From contig CAJXQJ010000005.1 in assembly GCA_913058245.1 (NCBI GenBank), forward strand, positions 144,178 through 208,177: a DNA stretch of 64,000 nt. Reading direction: 5' to 3'. The notes beneath the pieces were generated by a model. That model had not been told where the DNA came from. It saw only the letters and a list, made by a program, of their open reading frames with translations, and did not search any database. The position numbers and the translations under genes were made by a program. Below are positions 1 through 9,532 of the stretch, piece by piece. The stretch is from an uncultured Colwellia sp. (GTDB lineage Bacteria > Pseudomonadota > Gammaproteobacteria > Enterobacterales > Alteromonadaceae). How positions within the stretch are numbered: the stretch's first letter is position 1; every line of letters begins with the position of its first letter.

Positions 1-75
1 AAATAAAAATAAAGTGTTGCTAGTAATAACAAACCATACGCATGTTAACGCCTAAGACAAAATATAGGATCTACA

Positions 76-2421
76 ATGAGTAATGCCGTTACACCTGAAT
101 TTAATAGCAGGCAAATTACACAATTTTTAGAGAGTAAATATCATCTAACCGGTAAGTTAACCCCTTTGCCAGGCTATTGTGATCAAAACTTACTATTAAC
201 TTGTGCTAATAATCAGCGCTACATTGTAAAAATAGCAAGTAATAGCGAAGCGAAAATAGCACTGGAAATGCAGAATGCGGCCATGACACATTTACGAGAT
301 AAGTCGATGGCAACCCCCTATTGCATCGCAAACATTAGTGGCGAACTAATTAGCGATATTACCGATGATACTCAGCAAAGTTTTAACTTTCGTGTCTTAA
401 CTTTTCTTGCTGGAGAGTTCTACGCTCAGAGTGCTCATGACTCACATTCTCAACTGCTGTGGCAAAATTTAGGTAGCTTTTTAGGTACTCTCACGCATGC
501 CCTAAACGACTTTAACCACGTTGGTGCCTATCGTTATTTAGACTGGGATTTAGCCCAAGGTAACGGCGTTTGTCATAGTAAAAAGCATCTACTTGAAGGA
601 GAAGAACTTAAACTAGTAAACTATTTTCTCGACTACTACCAAGCCAATGCATTGCCACTACTTTCTAGCTTACCGCAAGGGGTAATTCATAACGACGCTA
701 ATGATTACAACCTGCTCATAGATTGTATTAAACAACCACGAACCGTTACTGGTCTAATAGACTTTGGCGATATGGTTTACAGCCATAAAATTAATGAACT
801 GGCTGTTGCTTGTGCTTATGCGTTAATGAACCAAAATGAACCACTAAAAGCCCTTAAACATATAGTCACGGGTTATCATAAAATATCACCGTTATCTGAT
901 GATGAACTTACCGTACTATACCCACTTATTGCACTACGACTTTGTACTACCGTATGTAACGCTGCCAAAGCAATAAAAGAAACGCCTGACAACGAGTACC
1001 TACTAATCTCAGTAAAGCCCGCTTGGCAATTACTAGGTCAACTTAAAGCACTGGCACCTTTTAGCGTACTCTGCCAATTAAAAACAGCATGTTTAAAACC
1101 CATTGATAATGGTCGCAACAACGAAAATATTATAAATTTTCGCCAACAACATTTAGGAAAAAGCCTAAGCCTTAGCTTTAAAGAGCCAATAAAAATGGTT
1201 CATGGTAAAGGGGCCTACCTCTTTGATGAGCAAGGTAATGGTTACTTAGATATGGTTAATAATGTTTGCCATGTTGGTCATTGTCACCCGAAAGTTGTTG
1301 CCGCTGGCCAAAAGCAAATGGCGAGCCTTAATACTAATACTCGCTTTTTACACGATAATATTGTCGATTTTGCCGAAAAGCTGCTAGCCACTATGCCTAA
1401 AGAATTATCAGTTTGCATGTTTGTAAATTCTGGTAGTGAAGCCAATGAGTTAGCATTTCGGTTAGCGAAAAACTTTACCCAATCAACCGAGTTACTGGTT
1501 GTTGATGGTGCTTATCATGGTAATACGGCAGCTTGTATTGACGCCAGCCCCTATAAATTTAATGGCCCAGGTGGCACAGGTAAACCTGAGCATGTCCATA
1601 TTGTTGAATTGCCAGATCCCTATCGTGGCAAATACCTAGAAAATACGCCAGCCACCAGCCAAGCTTATGCGGCAAATGTGCGTGAAACCATTGAATCACT
1701 AACCAGTGACAATAAAAAAATTTCAGCGTTTATCTGTGAATCATTACAAGGCGTTGCAGGGCAAATCATTATGCCTGATGGTTACCTATCACAAGCTTAC
1801 CAAGAAGTTAGAGCGGTTGGCGGCGTTTGTATTGCTGACGAAGTACAAGTAGGTTTTGGCCGAGTTGGCAGCCATATGTGGGCATTTGAAACCCAAGGCG
1901 TTATCCCTGATATTGTTACCTTAGGCAAACCTATTGGTAATGGCCACCCTCTTGCTGCAGTCGTTACCACTCAAGAAATTGCCGATGCTTTCGTTACTGG
2001 TATGGAGTACTTCAACACTTTTGGCGGTAACCCAGTTTCGTGCGCAATTGGCAGCGCCGTACTTGATGTCATTCAACAAGAAAAACTGCAACAGCATGCG
2101 TTGGAAACAGGGAGTTACTTGTTAGATAAACTCAAGCAATTACAACTAACCTTTCCAATCATAGGTGACATTCGCGGTTTAGGCTTATTTATTGGTGTCG
2201 AGTTAGTTGAAGATAAAACAACAAAAGTGCCAGCAACATTGAAAACAGCTTGGTTAATCGAGTTTTTCAAACAGCACTTAATTTTACTAAGTACTGAAGG
2301 ACGTTTTTACAACATATTAAAAATAAAACCACCTATGGCATTCAATCAAGCCGATGCCGACCGTTTTATTGAAGTACTAGCGCTAGGTTTAACAGAGCTT
2401 GCAGAAAATAATTTTAACTAA
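76..2421 (+). CDS. Kinase/PLP phospho-lyase fusion (hydroxylysine-kinase-like + class III aminotransferase fold)
   Basis: Two enzymes in one 781-residue chain. Residues about 1-335 are an APH/choline-kinase-like phosphotransferase: catalytic loop HNDANDYN with H205, D207 and N212, and metal-binding D229 in DFGD. Residues about 350-775 are a class III aminotransferase fold with the PLP lysine K618 in GKPIGNG. In animals the same two activities are separate proteins, either hydroxylysine kinase plus phosphohydroxylysine phospho-lyase or an ethanolamine-phosphate phospho-lyase. The kinase would phosphorylate a hydroxyl and the PLP domain would eliminate phosphate and ammonia to leave an aldehyde. 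The ALDH7-type gene 120 bases downstream oxidises aminoadipate semialdehyde in its family, which favours 5-hydroxylysine; ethanolamine is the main alternative. An AGGA sits 7 bases before the ATG. Cytosolic. Domain call is firm, substrate inferred. Confidence 0.85.
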   Translation: MSNAVTPEFNSRQITQFLESKYHLTGKLTPLPGYCDQNLLLTCANNQRYIVKIASNSEAKIALEMQNAAMTHLRDKSMATPYCIANISGELISDITDDTQQSFNFRVLTFLAGEFYAQSAHDSHSQLLWQNLGSFLGTLTHALNDFNHVGAYRYLDWDLAQGNGVCHSKKHLLEGEELKLVNYFLDYYQANALPLLSSLPQGVIHNDANDYNLLIDCIKQPRTVTGLIDFGDMVYSHKINELAVACAYALMNQNEPLKALKHIVTGYHKISPLSDDELTVLYPLIALRLCTTVCNAAKAIKETPDNEYLLISVKPAWQLLGQLKALAPFSVLCQLKTACLKPIDNGRNNENIINFRQQHLGKSLSLSFKEPIKMVHGKGAYLFDEQGNGYLDMVNNVCHVGHCHPKVVAAGQKQMASLNTNTRFLHDNIVDFAEKLLATMPKELSVCMFVNSGSEANELAFRLAKNFTQSTELLVVDGAYHGNTAACIDASPYKFNGPGGTGKPEHVHIVELPDPYRGKYLENTPATSQAYAANVRETIESLTSDNKKISAFICESLQGVAGQIIMPDGYLSQAYQEVRAVGGVCIADEVQVGFGRVGSHMWAFETQGVIPDIVTLGKPIGNGHPLAAVVTTQEIADAFVTGMEYFNTFGGNPVSCAIGSAVLDVIQQEKLQQHALETGSYLLDKLKQLQLTFPIIGDIRGLGLFIGVELVEDKTTKVPATLKTAWLIEFFKQHLILLSTEGRFYNILKIKPPMAFNQADADRFIEVLALGLTELAENNFN

Positions 2422-2450
2422 TTGTATGTTGGCTAACGATATCACCCAAA

Positions 2451-2510
2451 AATGTTCATTGGCCCCGTATGCAATTTAATTTAACAACATGTAATGAACA
2501 AAAAGTTCAT
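2451..2510. promoter_or_regulatory. Operator-like GTTCAT repeats upstream of the ALDH7 gene
   Basis: A perfect inverted repeat, ATGAAC-AAAAA-GTTCAT, lies at 2494-2510, and another GTTCAT within AATGTTCATT lies at 2451-2460, 51 bases upstream. Both are in the gap before the ALDH start at 2542. This could be a repressor site or a small RNA hairpin. No regulator gene is adjacent. Confidence 0.35.
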
Positions 2511-2541
2511 CAATAACTTTAATGTAAGGCACAGAATTAAC

Positions 2542-4074
2542 ATGGAATTTTTAAAAACACTGGCGATTAAGTCACACAATTTCGGCGCCTCAACAGGGGT
2601 AAATTGGCTCAACACCGACAATAATGGCCAATTTGATATTTCATCACCAGCTGACGGTAAAGCTATTGCTAGCGTTTACCAGTGTTCAGTTGAAGATTAC
2701 GATCACATCATCACTACCGCAGAACAAGCATTTGTGCACTGGCGTAAAATTCCAGCACCAGAGCGCGGTGAAGTCGTTCGTCAAATTGGCAATCGTTTAC
2801 GTGATTTTAAACAACCACTTGGTGAACTTGTTGCGTATGAAATGGGTAAGTCATTGCAAGAAGGTTTAGGCGAAGTACAAGAGATGATTGATATCTGTGA
2901 TTTTGCTGTTGGCCTATCTCGCCAGCTAGACGGTTCCACGTTGCACTCTGAACGCCCACTTCATAGAATGTACGACCAATACCATCCTTTAGGTGTTGTT
3001 GGCGTTATTTCAGCCTTTAACTTTCCTGTTGCAGTTTGGGCTTGGAACGCCATGATTTCAGCTATATGCGGCAACGTAACCGTTTGGAAACCTTCGGAAA
3101 AAACACCATTAACGGCTATTGCCTGTCAAAATATTATTAAAGATGTATTAGTAACAAATGAACTTCCAGAAGGTATATTTTCATTAGTAATTGGTGCTGG
3201 TAATGTTGTAGGTGAAGGCATGTTACATGACAAACGTATCCCGTTAATGTCAGTTACTGGCTCAACAAGAGTTGGTCGCCATGCTGGGCAAGTAGTAGCC
3301 TCACGTTTTGGTAAATCAATTTTAGAGTTAGGTGGAAATAACGCTATTATTTTAACACCCAATGCTGACTTGAAATTAGCCATTCCAGGCACAGTTTTTG
3401 GCTCTGTTGGCACTTGTGGTCAACGCTGTACTTCAACTCGCCGCGTAATTATTCATGAATCTATTTACCAGCAGGTAAAAGATGTACTAGTTCAAGCTTA
3501 CCAAGGTTTAAAAATTGGTACACCACTAGATGAAAGTAACCATGTTGGGCCGTTAATCGACACTCAAGCAGTTACTATGTTTAAAGACGCATTAGAAAAA
3601 GTGCAAGCGGAAGGTGGTAACTTACTGTGCGGTGGTGACGTTCTTTCAGGTGAAGGCTTCGAGTCAGGCTGCTACGTTAAACCTGCAATTGTAGAGGCTG
3701 AAAACCACTTTGATATGGTTCAGCACGAAACCTTTGCACCAATTTTGTATTTAATTAAATATACTGGCGATATTCATGATGCCATTGCTGTTCAAAATGA
3801 TGTTGTACAGGGCTTATCTTCAGCAGTATTTACTGACAGCTTACGTGAGGCCGAGAACTTCTTATCTCACTGGGGCTCAGATTGCGGTATTGCCAATGTC
3901 AATATAGGTACATCTGGTGCCGAAATTGGTGGCGCATTTGGTGGCGAAAAAGAAACCGGTGGTGGTCGTGAGTCAGGATCAGACGCTTGGAAAGCTTATA
4001 TGCGTCGTCAAACTAACACCATTAACTACTCAACTGAGTTGCCTTTGGCACAAGGTATTAAATTCGATATTTAA
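2542..4074 (+). CDS. ALDH7 (antiquitin-type) aldehyde dehydrogenase, probable 2-aminoadipate 6-semialdehyde dehydrogenase
   Basis: A 510-residue NAD-dependent aldehyde dehydrogenase. The general base E262 is in LELGGNN and the nucleophile C296 is in GQRCTSTRR; both motifs are ALDH7-specific. The C-terminal stretch TSGAEIGGAFGGEK with GGGRESGSDAWK is very close to human antiquitin (ALDH7A1), the 2-aminoadipate semialdehyde dehydrogenase of lysine breakdown. The reading frame is open from 2494, but that ATG lies inside an inverted repeat with no ribosome site. The ATG at 2542 follows an AAGG at a somewhat long spacing of 12 and gives the family's usual length. It follows the kinase/phospho-lyase fusion and would oxidise that enzyme's aldehyde product. 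Family assignment is strong; the physiological substrate is inferred from the neighbour. Confidence 0.9.
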   Translation: MEFLKTLAIKSHNFGASTGVNWLNTDNNGQFDISSPADGKAIASVYQCSVEDYDHIITTAEQAFVHWRKIPAPERGEVVRQIGNRLRDFKQPLGELVAYEMGKSLQEGLGEVQEMIDICDFAVGLSRQLDGSTLHSERPLHRMYDQYHPLGVVGVISAFNFPVAVWAWNAMISAICGNVTVWKPSEKTPLTAIACQNIIKDVLVTNELPEGIFSLVIGAGNVVGEGMLHDKRIPLMSVTGSTRVGRHAGQVVASRFGKSILELGGNNAIILTPNADLKLAIPGTVFGSVGTCGQRCTSTRRVIIHESIYQQVKDVLVQAYQGLKIGTPLDESNHVGPLIDTQAVTMFKDALEKVQAEGGNLLCGGDVLSGEGFESGCYVKPAIVEAENHFDMVQHETFAPILYLIKYTGDIHDAIAVQNDVVQGLSSAVFTDSLREAENFLSHWGSDCGIANVNIGTSGAEIGGAFGGEKETGGGRESGSDAWKAYMRRQTNTINYSTELPLAQGIKFDI

Positions 4075-4101
4075 TGCCTTAACTAAAATTTAGAAAACAT
4101 C

Positions 4102-4124
4102 AAAGCAGCTTCGGCTGCTTTTTT
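4102..4124. terminator. Intrinsic terminator, probably bidirectional
   Basis: AGCAGC-TTCG-GCTGCT with a UUCG tetraloop, followed by six T on the plus strand and flanked by A's that serve the minus strand. It lies between the convergent ALDH and histidine kinase genes. Confidence 0.85.
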
Positions 4125-4139
4125 AATAAAGCTAAGCGA

Positions 4140-5486
4140 CTAATTTATTGGCAATGTAATCGTCGCCTCAACACCTTGTTGCTCAGTTCGGTTTGCTAAT
4201 GTTAAATCGCCACCATGGTTATTTATAATTTGCCTACTCAGCACTAAACCAATGCCACTTCCCTGTTCTTTGGTTGTATAAAACGGTACAAAAATATTAT
4301 CTAAATTGCTGATACCTGTCCCTTGATCTGTGAGCTTAATATTAATTAATTTTTCATCTTTAACCCAAACAATGCTAAGCACTCCATCTTGCTCACCATG
4401 CATCGCTTGCAATGCATTTTTAACTAAATTAATTAATACTTGTTGCACTTGGCTTTCATCAGCGTAAACCATGAGTTTAGGGCCATTCGCGGTTATGATG
4501 CTGTCACCAAAAAGCGCGATAACAGTATTAATTAAAGACGATAAATTAACTAACTTTTTATCTGGCAGTGGTAATTTGGTCAACTCTTGATAACGTTTAA
4601 TAAAGTTATTCAACGAATTAGCGCGTTCAGTAATAACACTTAAGCCATCTTGAACATCAGCTTTTAACTCTTGCTCAAAATAGTTTTGCGTTATTGGTTG
4701 CTTTAATAAGCGAGTTAAAGTTTCACTGATTGAAGCAATCGGCGCCAAAGAGTTATTAATTTCATGACTTAACACTCTTAGCAGCTTTTGCCATACCAAG
4801 TACTCCTCATCACGCAGGATGCTTTGGATATCGGTAATAAAAATTAACTTATGCTTTACACCATTTTCAAAGTACTCATCGGTGTAAATGTAAACTTTTT
4901 TCTTGGCATGTTCGATTTCAAATTCAACAACTTTACGATGCTCTCCAGCAATAATATTTTGTAAACCTAAGGTGCTCACCGGCCAGTTTTCAACTTCTTC
5001 GAAACGACATTTAAACAGTTTCTCAGCATTTGGATTCATTAATGAAATACCAGACTTGTTATCAATGGCAATTATCGCGACATCAATTTGGCTAATAACC
5101 TTATTGAGTAAAATTTGATGCTCTTTAGTTAGTAAGCGCTGTTGAGCAAGTGATTCTGAAAGCTTATTGAACGTTTGGTTAAATTCATTAAGCACACCAC
5201 CAGAGTGATCTTGCCTAGCGCGTACTGAATGATCACCACAATTCATTGACTCAATTAAATTGGCAGAGGTTCGCAGTTGAAAAACGACTTTTTGCCGAAT
5301 AAAAAATGCACCATATATAACAATGACCAAGATGAAAAACATTAATAATATTTTCGCGGCAAGTGAAAACGGTAAAAAACACAAAGCAATAATTAAGCAA
5401 GCGCTAGGTATAAAACCAATCAACAGTGCTAAATACAGCAACTTGTTTTCAAATGTGATGATCTTTTTCTTTTTAGCCGTATTCAC
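4140..5486 (-). CDS. NtrY-like sensor histidine kinase without a periplasmic sensor domain
   Basis: A 448-residue kinase. Two membrane helices at about 13-36 and 41-64 are joined by only a few residues, so almost nothing is exposed to the periplasm. A HAMP-like linker (about 65-125), a PAS-like domain (about 127-215), the phospho-accepting H241 in SHEINNSLAPI, the N box NLVKNALQAM, and the G boxes DQGTGIS and GSGIGLVLS follow. The start is GTG, with an AAGG rather far upstream. It lies 19 bases after the sigma-54 regulator gene, its evident partner, and behind the ABC exporter genes in the same direction. A kinase with such a minimal outer loop may read the state of the membrane or of the neighbouring transporter, as BceS-type kinases do; that is inference. 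Confidence 0.9.
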   Translation of the reverse strand: MNTAKKKKIITFENKLLYLALLIGFIPSACLIIALCFLPFSLAAKILLMFFILVIVIYGAFFIRQKVVFQLRTSANLIESMNCGDHSVRARQDHSGGVLNEFNQTFNKLSESLAQQRLLTKEHQILLNKVISQIDVAIIAIDNKSGISLMNPNAEKLFKCRFEEVENWPVSTLGLQNIIAGEHRKVVEFEIEHAKKKVYIYTDEYFENGVKHKLIFITDIQSILRDEEYLVWQKLLRVLSHEINNSLAPIASISETLTRLLKQPITQNYFEQELKADVQDGLSVITERANSLNNFIKRYQELTKLPLPDKKLVNLSSLINTVIALFGDSIITANGPKLMVYADESQVQQVLINLVKNALQAMHGEQDGVLSIVWVKDEKLINIKLTDQGTGISNLDNIFVPFYTTKEQGSGIGLVLSRQIINNHGGDLTLANRTEQQGVEATITLPIN

Positions 5487-5505
5487 TTTGTTATTCAGCG
5501 CCTTA

Positions 5506-6879
5506 TTACAAGTTATGCTTTTCTAATCGTCGATAGTATGAGCTACGACTTAACCCTAGCGATTGTGCAGTTTCATGACCATTGTTTTCAAAACGCGTTA
5601 ACCGTTGGTGGATAATATGTTTTTCAATAGCATCTAAACTAGCGTTTTCAATATCAAAGTCAGTAACATTTTCTGTTGTAGATAAACCTAAGTCTTGGCT
5701 AGATATCATATTATTTTGGCTTAAAAAAATGGCCCTTTCGATCATATGGCCTAATTCTCTGATATTGCCAGGCCATTGATAACATAACATCGCTTGCTTA
5801 GCCTCATTACTTATTTCTGGCAGCGCAATACGGTATTTTTCTGCGAATTGCTTTAAGAAGTGCAGGGCTAACGGTAATATGTCTTCTCGACGCTCTCGTA
5901 ATGCTGGTATTTTAATTTCAACGGTATTAAGGCGGTATAATAAATCCTGACGAAAACGACCATTGTCAATAAGTTCAGGTAAGTTGGCATTGGTTGCAGA
6001 AATCAGTCGCACATCAACCTGCTGAGTTTTCGAACTGCCCACTTTTTCAAACTGATGTTCTTCCAAAACCCGCAATAACTTTGCCTGTTGTGGTAGCGAG
6101 ATATTGGCTATTTCATCAAGAAAAATAGTGCCATTTTCTGCAAGTTCAAAGCGGCCAATGCGATTTTCCTTAGCATCGGTAAATGCGCCTTTAATATGTC
6201 CAAACATTTCACTTTCAAATAATGTTTCAGTAATAGCGCCCATATTTACCGAAATAAGCGCATTAGTATTTCTTACCGATTGCTTATGGATATGCTCTGC
6301 TAACAAACTTTTACCTGTACCGTTTTCACCGGTAAGTAAAATACTCATTTCACTTAACGAAAGCTTATTTAATTTTGCTAGTACTTGGGCCATAGCATCA
6401 GATTCAGCAATAATCGCACTATTAGTGGCAAAAACCTGCTTTCTCAATAAAGCGTTTTCTTCGATTAGCCGCTCACCTTGTTTCGCCATTTCACGTATTT
6501 GTACTTGTGCATTTAATATAGCAAGTAAGCGATCATTGCCCCAAGGTTTCTGTACAAAGTCTACTGCTCCTAACTTCATTGCTTCAACAGCAATATCAAC
6601 ACTGCTGTAGCCTGTCATCACCACTATTGGTAACTTATCGTCAATAGCTTTTATATCCGCTATCAATTTTAAACCTTCTTGGCCTGACGTGGTGTCGCTA
6701 CGATAATTTAAGTCGATTAAGGTAACCGAAAAATCTTTTTGTTTTAGGATCCGCAAAAACTCTTCTGGCGAGCTAGCAGTAACAACTTGGTAGTTTTCAG
6801 ATTTTAGCAATAATTTTAAAGCGCTAATGATTCGAGTATCGTCATCAGCAATTAAAATAGACGGGCTTGATTGTTTCAT
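5506..6879 (-). CDS. NtrC-family sigma-54-dependent response regulator
   Basis: A 457-residue three-domain regulator. The receiver (about 6-125) carries the acidic pair in ADDD, the phospho-acceptor D56 and K111. The AAA+ domain (about 155-385) has Walker A GENGTGKS (184-191) and Walker B TIFLDE (251-256). The sigma-54 contact loop reads GAFTDA (231-236) where the consensus is GAFTGA. A Fis-type helix-turn-helix closes the chain (ETAQSLGLSRSSYYRRL). The longer frame starts at 6897 with no ribosome site; ATG 6879 has GGAG 12 bases upstream and begins directly before the receiver. Phosphorylated by the kinase encoded downstream, it would activate a sigma-54 promoter. The only good candidate nearby is the one before the ABC exporter at 11573-11589, which has paired palindromes upstream. 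Confidence 0.93.
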   Translation of the reverse strand: MKQSSPSILIADDDTRIISALKLLLKSENYQVVTASSPEEFLRILKQKDFSVTLIDLNYRSDTTSGQEGLKLIADIKAIDDKLPIVVMTGYSSVDIAVEAMKLGAVDFVQKPWGNDRLLAILNAQVQIREMAKQGERLIEENALLRKQVFATNSAIIAESDAMAQVLAKLNKLSLSEMSILLTGENGTGKSLLAEHIHKQSVRNTNALISVNMGAITETLFESEMFGHIKGAFTDAKENRIGRFELAENGTIFLDEIANISLPQQAKLLRVLEEHQFEKVGSSKTQQVDVRLISATNANLPELIDNGRFRQDLLYRLNTVEIKIPALRERREDILPLALHFLKQFAEKYRIALPEISNEAKQAMLCYQWPGNIRELGHMIERAIFLSQNNMISSQDLGLSTTENVTDFDIENASLDAIEKHIIHQRLTRFENNGHETAQSLGLSRSSYYRRLEKHNL

Positions 6880-6899
6880 GCAGGCAAAGTACTCCATTA

Positions 6900-6939
6900 A
6901 ATGTCAGCACGATGCGTAGCTTAGCAAAGTGCTGACATT
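6900..6939. repeat. 11-bp perfect inverted repeat with 18-base spacer between exporter and regulator genes
   Basis: AATGTCAGCAC (6900-6910) and GTGCTGACATT (6929-6939) are perfect complements. The element lies between the permease stop and the regulator start. There is no T tract after it in the minus direction, so it is a weak candidate for a terminator. It could be a stable hairpin setting the ratio of exporter to regulator mRNA, or a split operator. Confidence 0.6.
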
Positions 6940-7011
6940 ATTGCTGCTCCTTTTGGAACATTATTTAAGTCTATAATTTTAAAGATATAACTTTATAAAA
7001 ATAGCCTATAA

Positions 7012-9507
7012 CTAATCGTGATGTAGCGCGTCGCTTGGCTCCATTTTTACCACTTTTCGCGTAGGAATATAGGTAGCAAACATAACAATAGCAATGATCA
7101 TTAACGGCACACAAAGCACGCTAATAAAATAACTATTCATGTTGATGACCATAGTTTCTGACATATATTGCGCTAAACCAATGGCACAACCAATACCAAT
7201 CACTAAACCTACGAATAATTGCTTACTTGCATGCTTCATAAATAAACGCATGATTTTACCGTCAGAAGAGCCAAGCGCTCGCCTGACACCTATTTCTTGA
7301 GTGCGCTGTAATATGCTGTTCGATGCAACTGCATATATACCGCTCGCTGCCAGAAACATGGCAATAACACCACATAGTAAAAACACCTTACTTACAGCTG
7401 ACACCAATAACATTGGTTGTTTTATCATGCTGTCATAGCTTTGCAGATGGTATACGCCGACATTACCATCTATGGTATCTACTGCATCAAGCAAAGCTTC
7501 GCGGACATTTTTTTCATCACCAATAAAATGCAATGCAATGCCTACCCTTGATAAGCCAAAAGCGTCCATTAGATGGTAAGAATTATAAGAAGCACTGGAA
7601 GAGTCCATTGTTGTACCATGAAAAGTATCAGATACCACGCCTATAATCGTGTTCCAATCGCCTTCACCACTTGGACCAGCTAAGCGCACACGCTTACCAA
7701 CAGCATCATTATCAGGGAAAAAATCTCGAGCGATTGACTCATTAATAATAATACTGCGTACATCGGGAATAGCATCTCGATAATCAAAGTTTCGACCATC
7801 AACAATTTTCATCCCCACAGCTTGCCACGAGTCTTTGCCTACCACTTCGTTATTACTGTATGGATTTTCGCTGTATACCTTGGCAGCACGTCCTTCAATT
7901 TCAAAATGACTCGTACCACCACCAGTACCTGGAAACTGCGTCATAAATGCAACAGCTTCAATATTAGGTCGTTGTTCTAATGCCGACTTTAGTTGGTAAT
8001 AAAACTCAGTACGCTTAAACCGGTCAGCTTGTTCATGCTCAGTATCAAATCGCACCGAATAATTTACTTGCGGTAGCTGTAAACTTGCCGTTAAACGGTT
8101 TTCAGTTTCAACGCCATAATCAGCTTCACTGGCCGCATAACTGGTTGATAAAATAATTGTTGCCATTATCAGCACCATACATGACAATAAAATTTCAGAT
8201 ATAACCAATATTTGACTCGCCGCCGCAGCTTTTTTACTTAATGAGCCACGTGTTCCATCTCTTAATACCGCATTAAAATCGCCAGCAATTGCTCGCCATG
8301 CAGGAATAAATCCAGTAATAAGTATCATAGAGATAACAGCGATTGACAGTACCAACAAGCTGTGGCTGTCAATATAAACCTGCCACCAAAACGGCTTTGA
8401 ATTACTAATTGCATAGGTACTGTCAAATACGCTATTGGTTATATCTAAGCCCCACACCGCAAGCAATATCGCTAAAAAACCGCCAACACTACAAATAAAA
8501 ACACTTTCCCAAAGCATTTGTAATATCAATCGTTTGCGCGGTACCCCTAACGCAACACGAATGGCAATTTCTTTGTGCCTTTCATTAACTCGAGCTAACA
8601 GTAAGTTGGCTACATTGATACAAGCCAATACTAGAATAAGAAATGTAACAACAAACATGGCAATAAAAATTGGGTAATACTGCATAATGCCTGCTTCTTT
8701 AAATGGCATAGCCGCAAGATATTTTCCATTACTACCTATACGCCAAGCTAAGTCTTGCGGCAAATCGGCAATAATATCAGCACTTAAATCATCTAATGCT
8801 TGTTGAAATTGTGACAATGAAACATTAGGCTTTAAGTAACCGTAAGCAAATAAACTCACCCTTGATTGTTCAGTTGGCGTTATTTCAGAGCGTGTTAGAG
8901 GCAGCCAAATTTCAGCTGAAACAGGAAAGGCAAAACCAGCAGGCATAACACCTATAATACGCGTCATAACACTATCAACTGGCACCATAGTATCAACAAC
9001 ACCTTTGTCGCCATCAAAATAATCTTGCCAAACGCTGTGACTTAGCACTACGACAGGCTCAGCGCCGGTATCTAAATCTTGTTCTTTAAAACCACGACCC
9101 AAAATAGGTTGAACGCCAGTAAACTCAAAAATATTCCAACTGGTAAAGGTTGTATTGTACATTTTGGCTTTTTTACGGCTTGTCGAATTGGTACCGCCTA
9201 TCAGCGCAGTGTAATCCTCATAGATGCCAAAATTATCTAACATATCAAGTTCATTATTAGCACGAAATAAGTGATAAGGATCAGCAGCGCGCCTTGATAG
9301 ATGGTTATAGTCAAACTGAGCTTCCAGCGCAATTATTGGCTGAGAGCCATTAAGTACTAACGGTTTAAAGACTAGGTTATTCAATAATGAGTAGGTATAC
9401 AGCGTAAGACCTAAGCCAACAGCGACAATAAGTACAGTTAACGCAGTAAATGCTGGCTTTTTAAATAACAGCCGCGCGGCATATTTTATATCGATTGCAA
9501 CAGACAT
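7012..9507 (-). CDS. ABC exporter permease, duplicated FtsX/MacB type
   Basis: An 831-residue permease with the MacB-type core twice. A first membrane helix (about 18-45) is followed by a large periplasmic domain and three helices near 275-300, 325-350 and 385-405. A fifth helix (about 430-455), a second periplasmic domain and three final helices (about 700-815) repeat the pattern. Sequences such as NERHKEIAIRVALG and LQRTQEIGVRRALGSS are the coupling segments typical of MacB/FtsX permeases. Such proteins do not carry substrate through a pore but act mechanically across the envelope, often expelling peptides or lipids with a periplasmic adaptor and TolC. AGGA lies 8 bases before the ATG. The ATPase and adaptor genes lie immediately upstream; no TolC gene is present. 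Substrate unknown. Confidence 0.9.
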   Translation of the reverse strand: MSVAIDIKYAARLLFKKPAFTALTVLIVAVGLGLTLYTYSLLNNLVFKPLVLNGSQPIIALEAQFDYNHLSRRAADPYHLFRANNELDMLDNFGIYEDYTALIGGTNSTSRKKAKMYNTTFTSWNIFEFTGVQPILGRGFKEQDLDTGAEPVVVLSHSVWQDYFDGDKGVVDTMVPVDSVMTRIIGVMPAGFAFPVSAEIWLPLTRSEITPTEQSRVSLFAYGYLKPNVSLSQFQQALDDLSADIIADLPQDLAWRIGSNGKYLAAMPFKEAGIMQYYPIFIAMFVVTFLILVLACINVANLLLARVNERHKEIAIRVALGVPRKRLILQMLWESVFICSVGGFLAILLAVWGLDITNSVFDSTYAISNSKPFWWQVYIDSHSLLVLSIAVISMILITGFIPAWRAIAGDFNAVLRDGTRGSLSKKAAAASQILVISEILLSCMVLIMATIILSTSYAASEADYGVETENRLTASLQLPQVNYSVRFDTEHEQADRFKRTEFYYQLKSALEQRPNIEAVAFMTQFPGTGGGTSHFEIEGRAAKVYSENPYSNNEVVGKDSWQAVGMKIVDGRNFDYRDAIPDVRSIIINESIARDFFPDNDAVGKRVRLAGPSGEGDWNTIIGVVSDTFHGTTMDSSSASYNSYHLMDAFGLSRVGIALHFIGDEKNVREALLDAVDTIDGNVGVYHLQSYDSMIKQPMLLVSAVSKVFLLCGVIAMFLAASGIYAVASNSILQRTQEIGVRRALGSSDGKIMRLFMKHASKQLFVGLVIGIGCAIGLAQYMSETMVINMNSYFISVLCVPLMIIAIVMFATYIPTRKVVKMEPSDALHHD

Positions 9508-9532
9508 AGAGATATCCTTATTAGCGGGTCAG

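Noticed and set aside
6104..6610. 168-residue open frame on the plus strand inside the sigma-54 regulator gene
   Set aside because: Antisense shadow of a gene with full domain structure; no ribosome site and a low-complexity, Ser/Cys-rich product.
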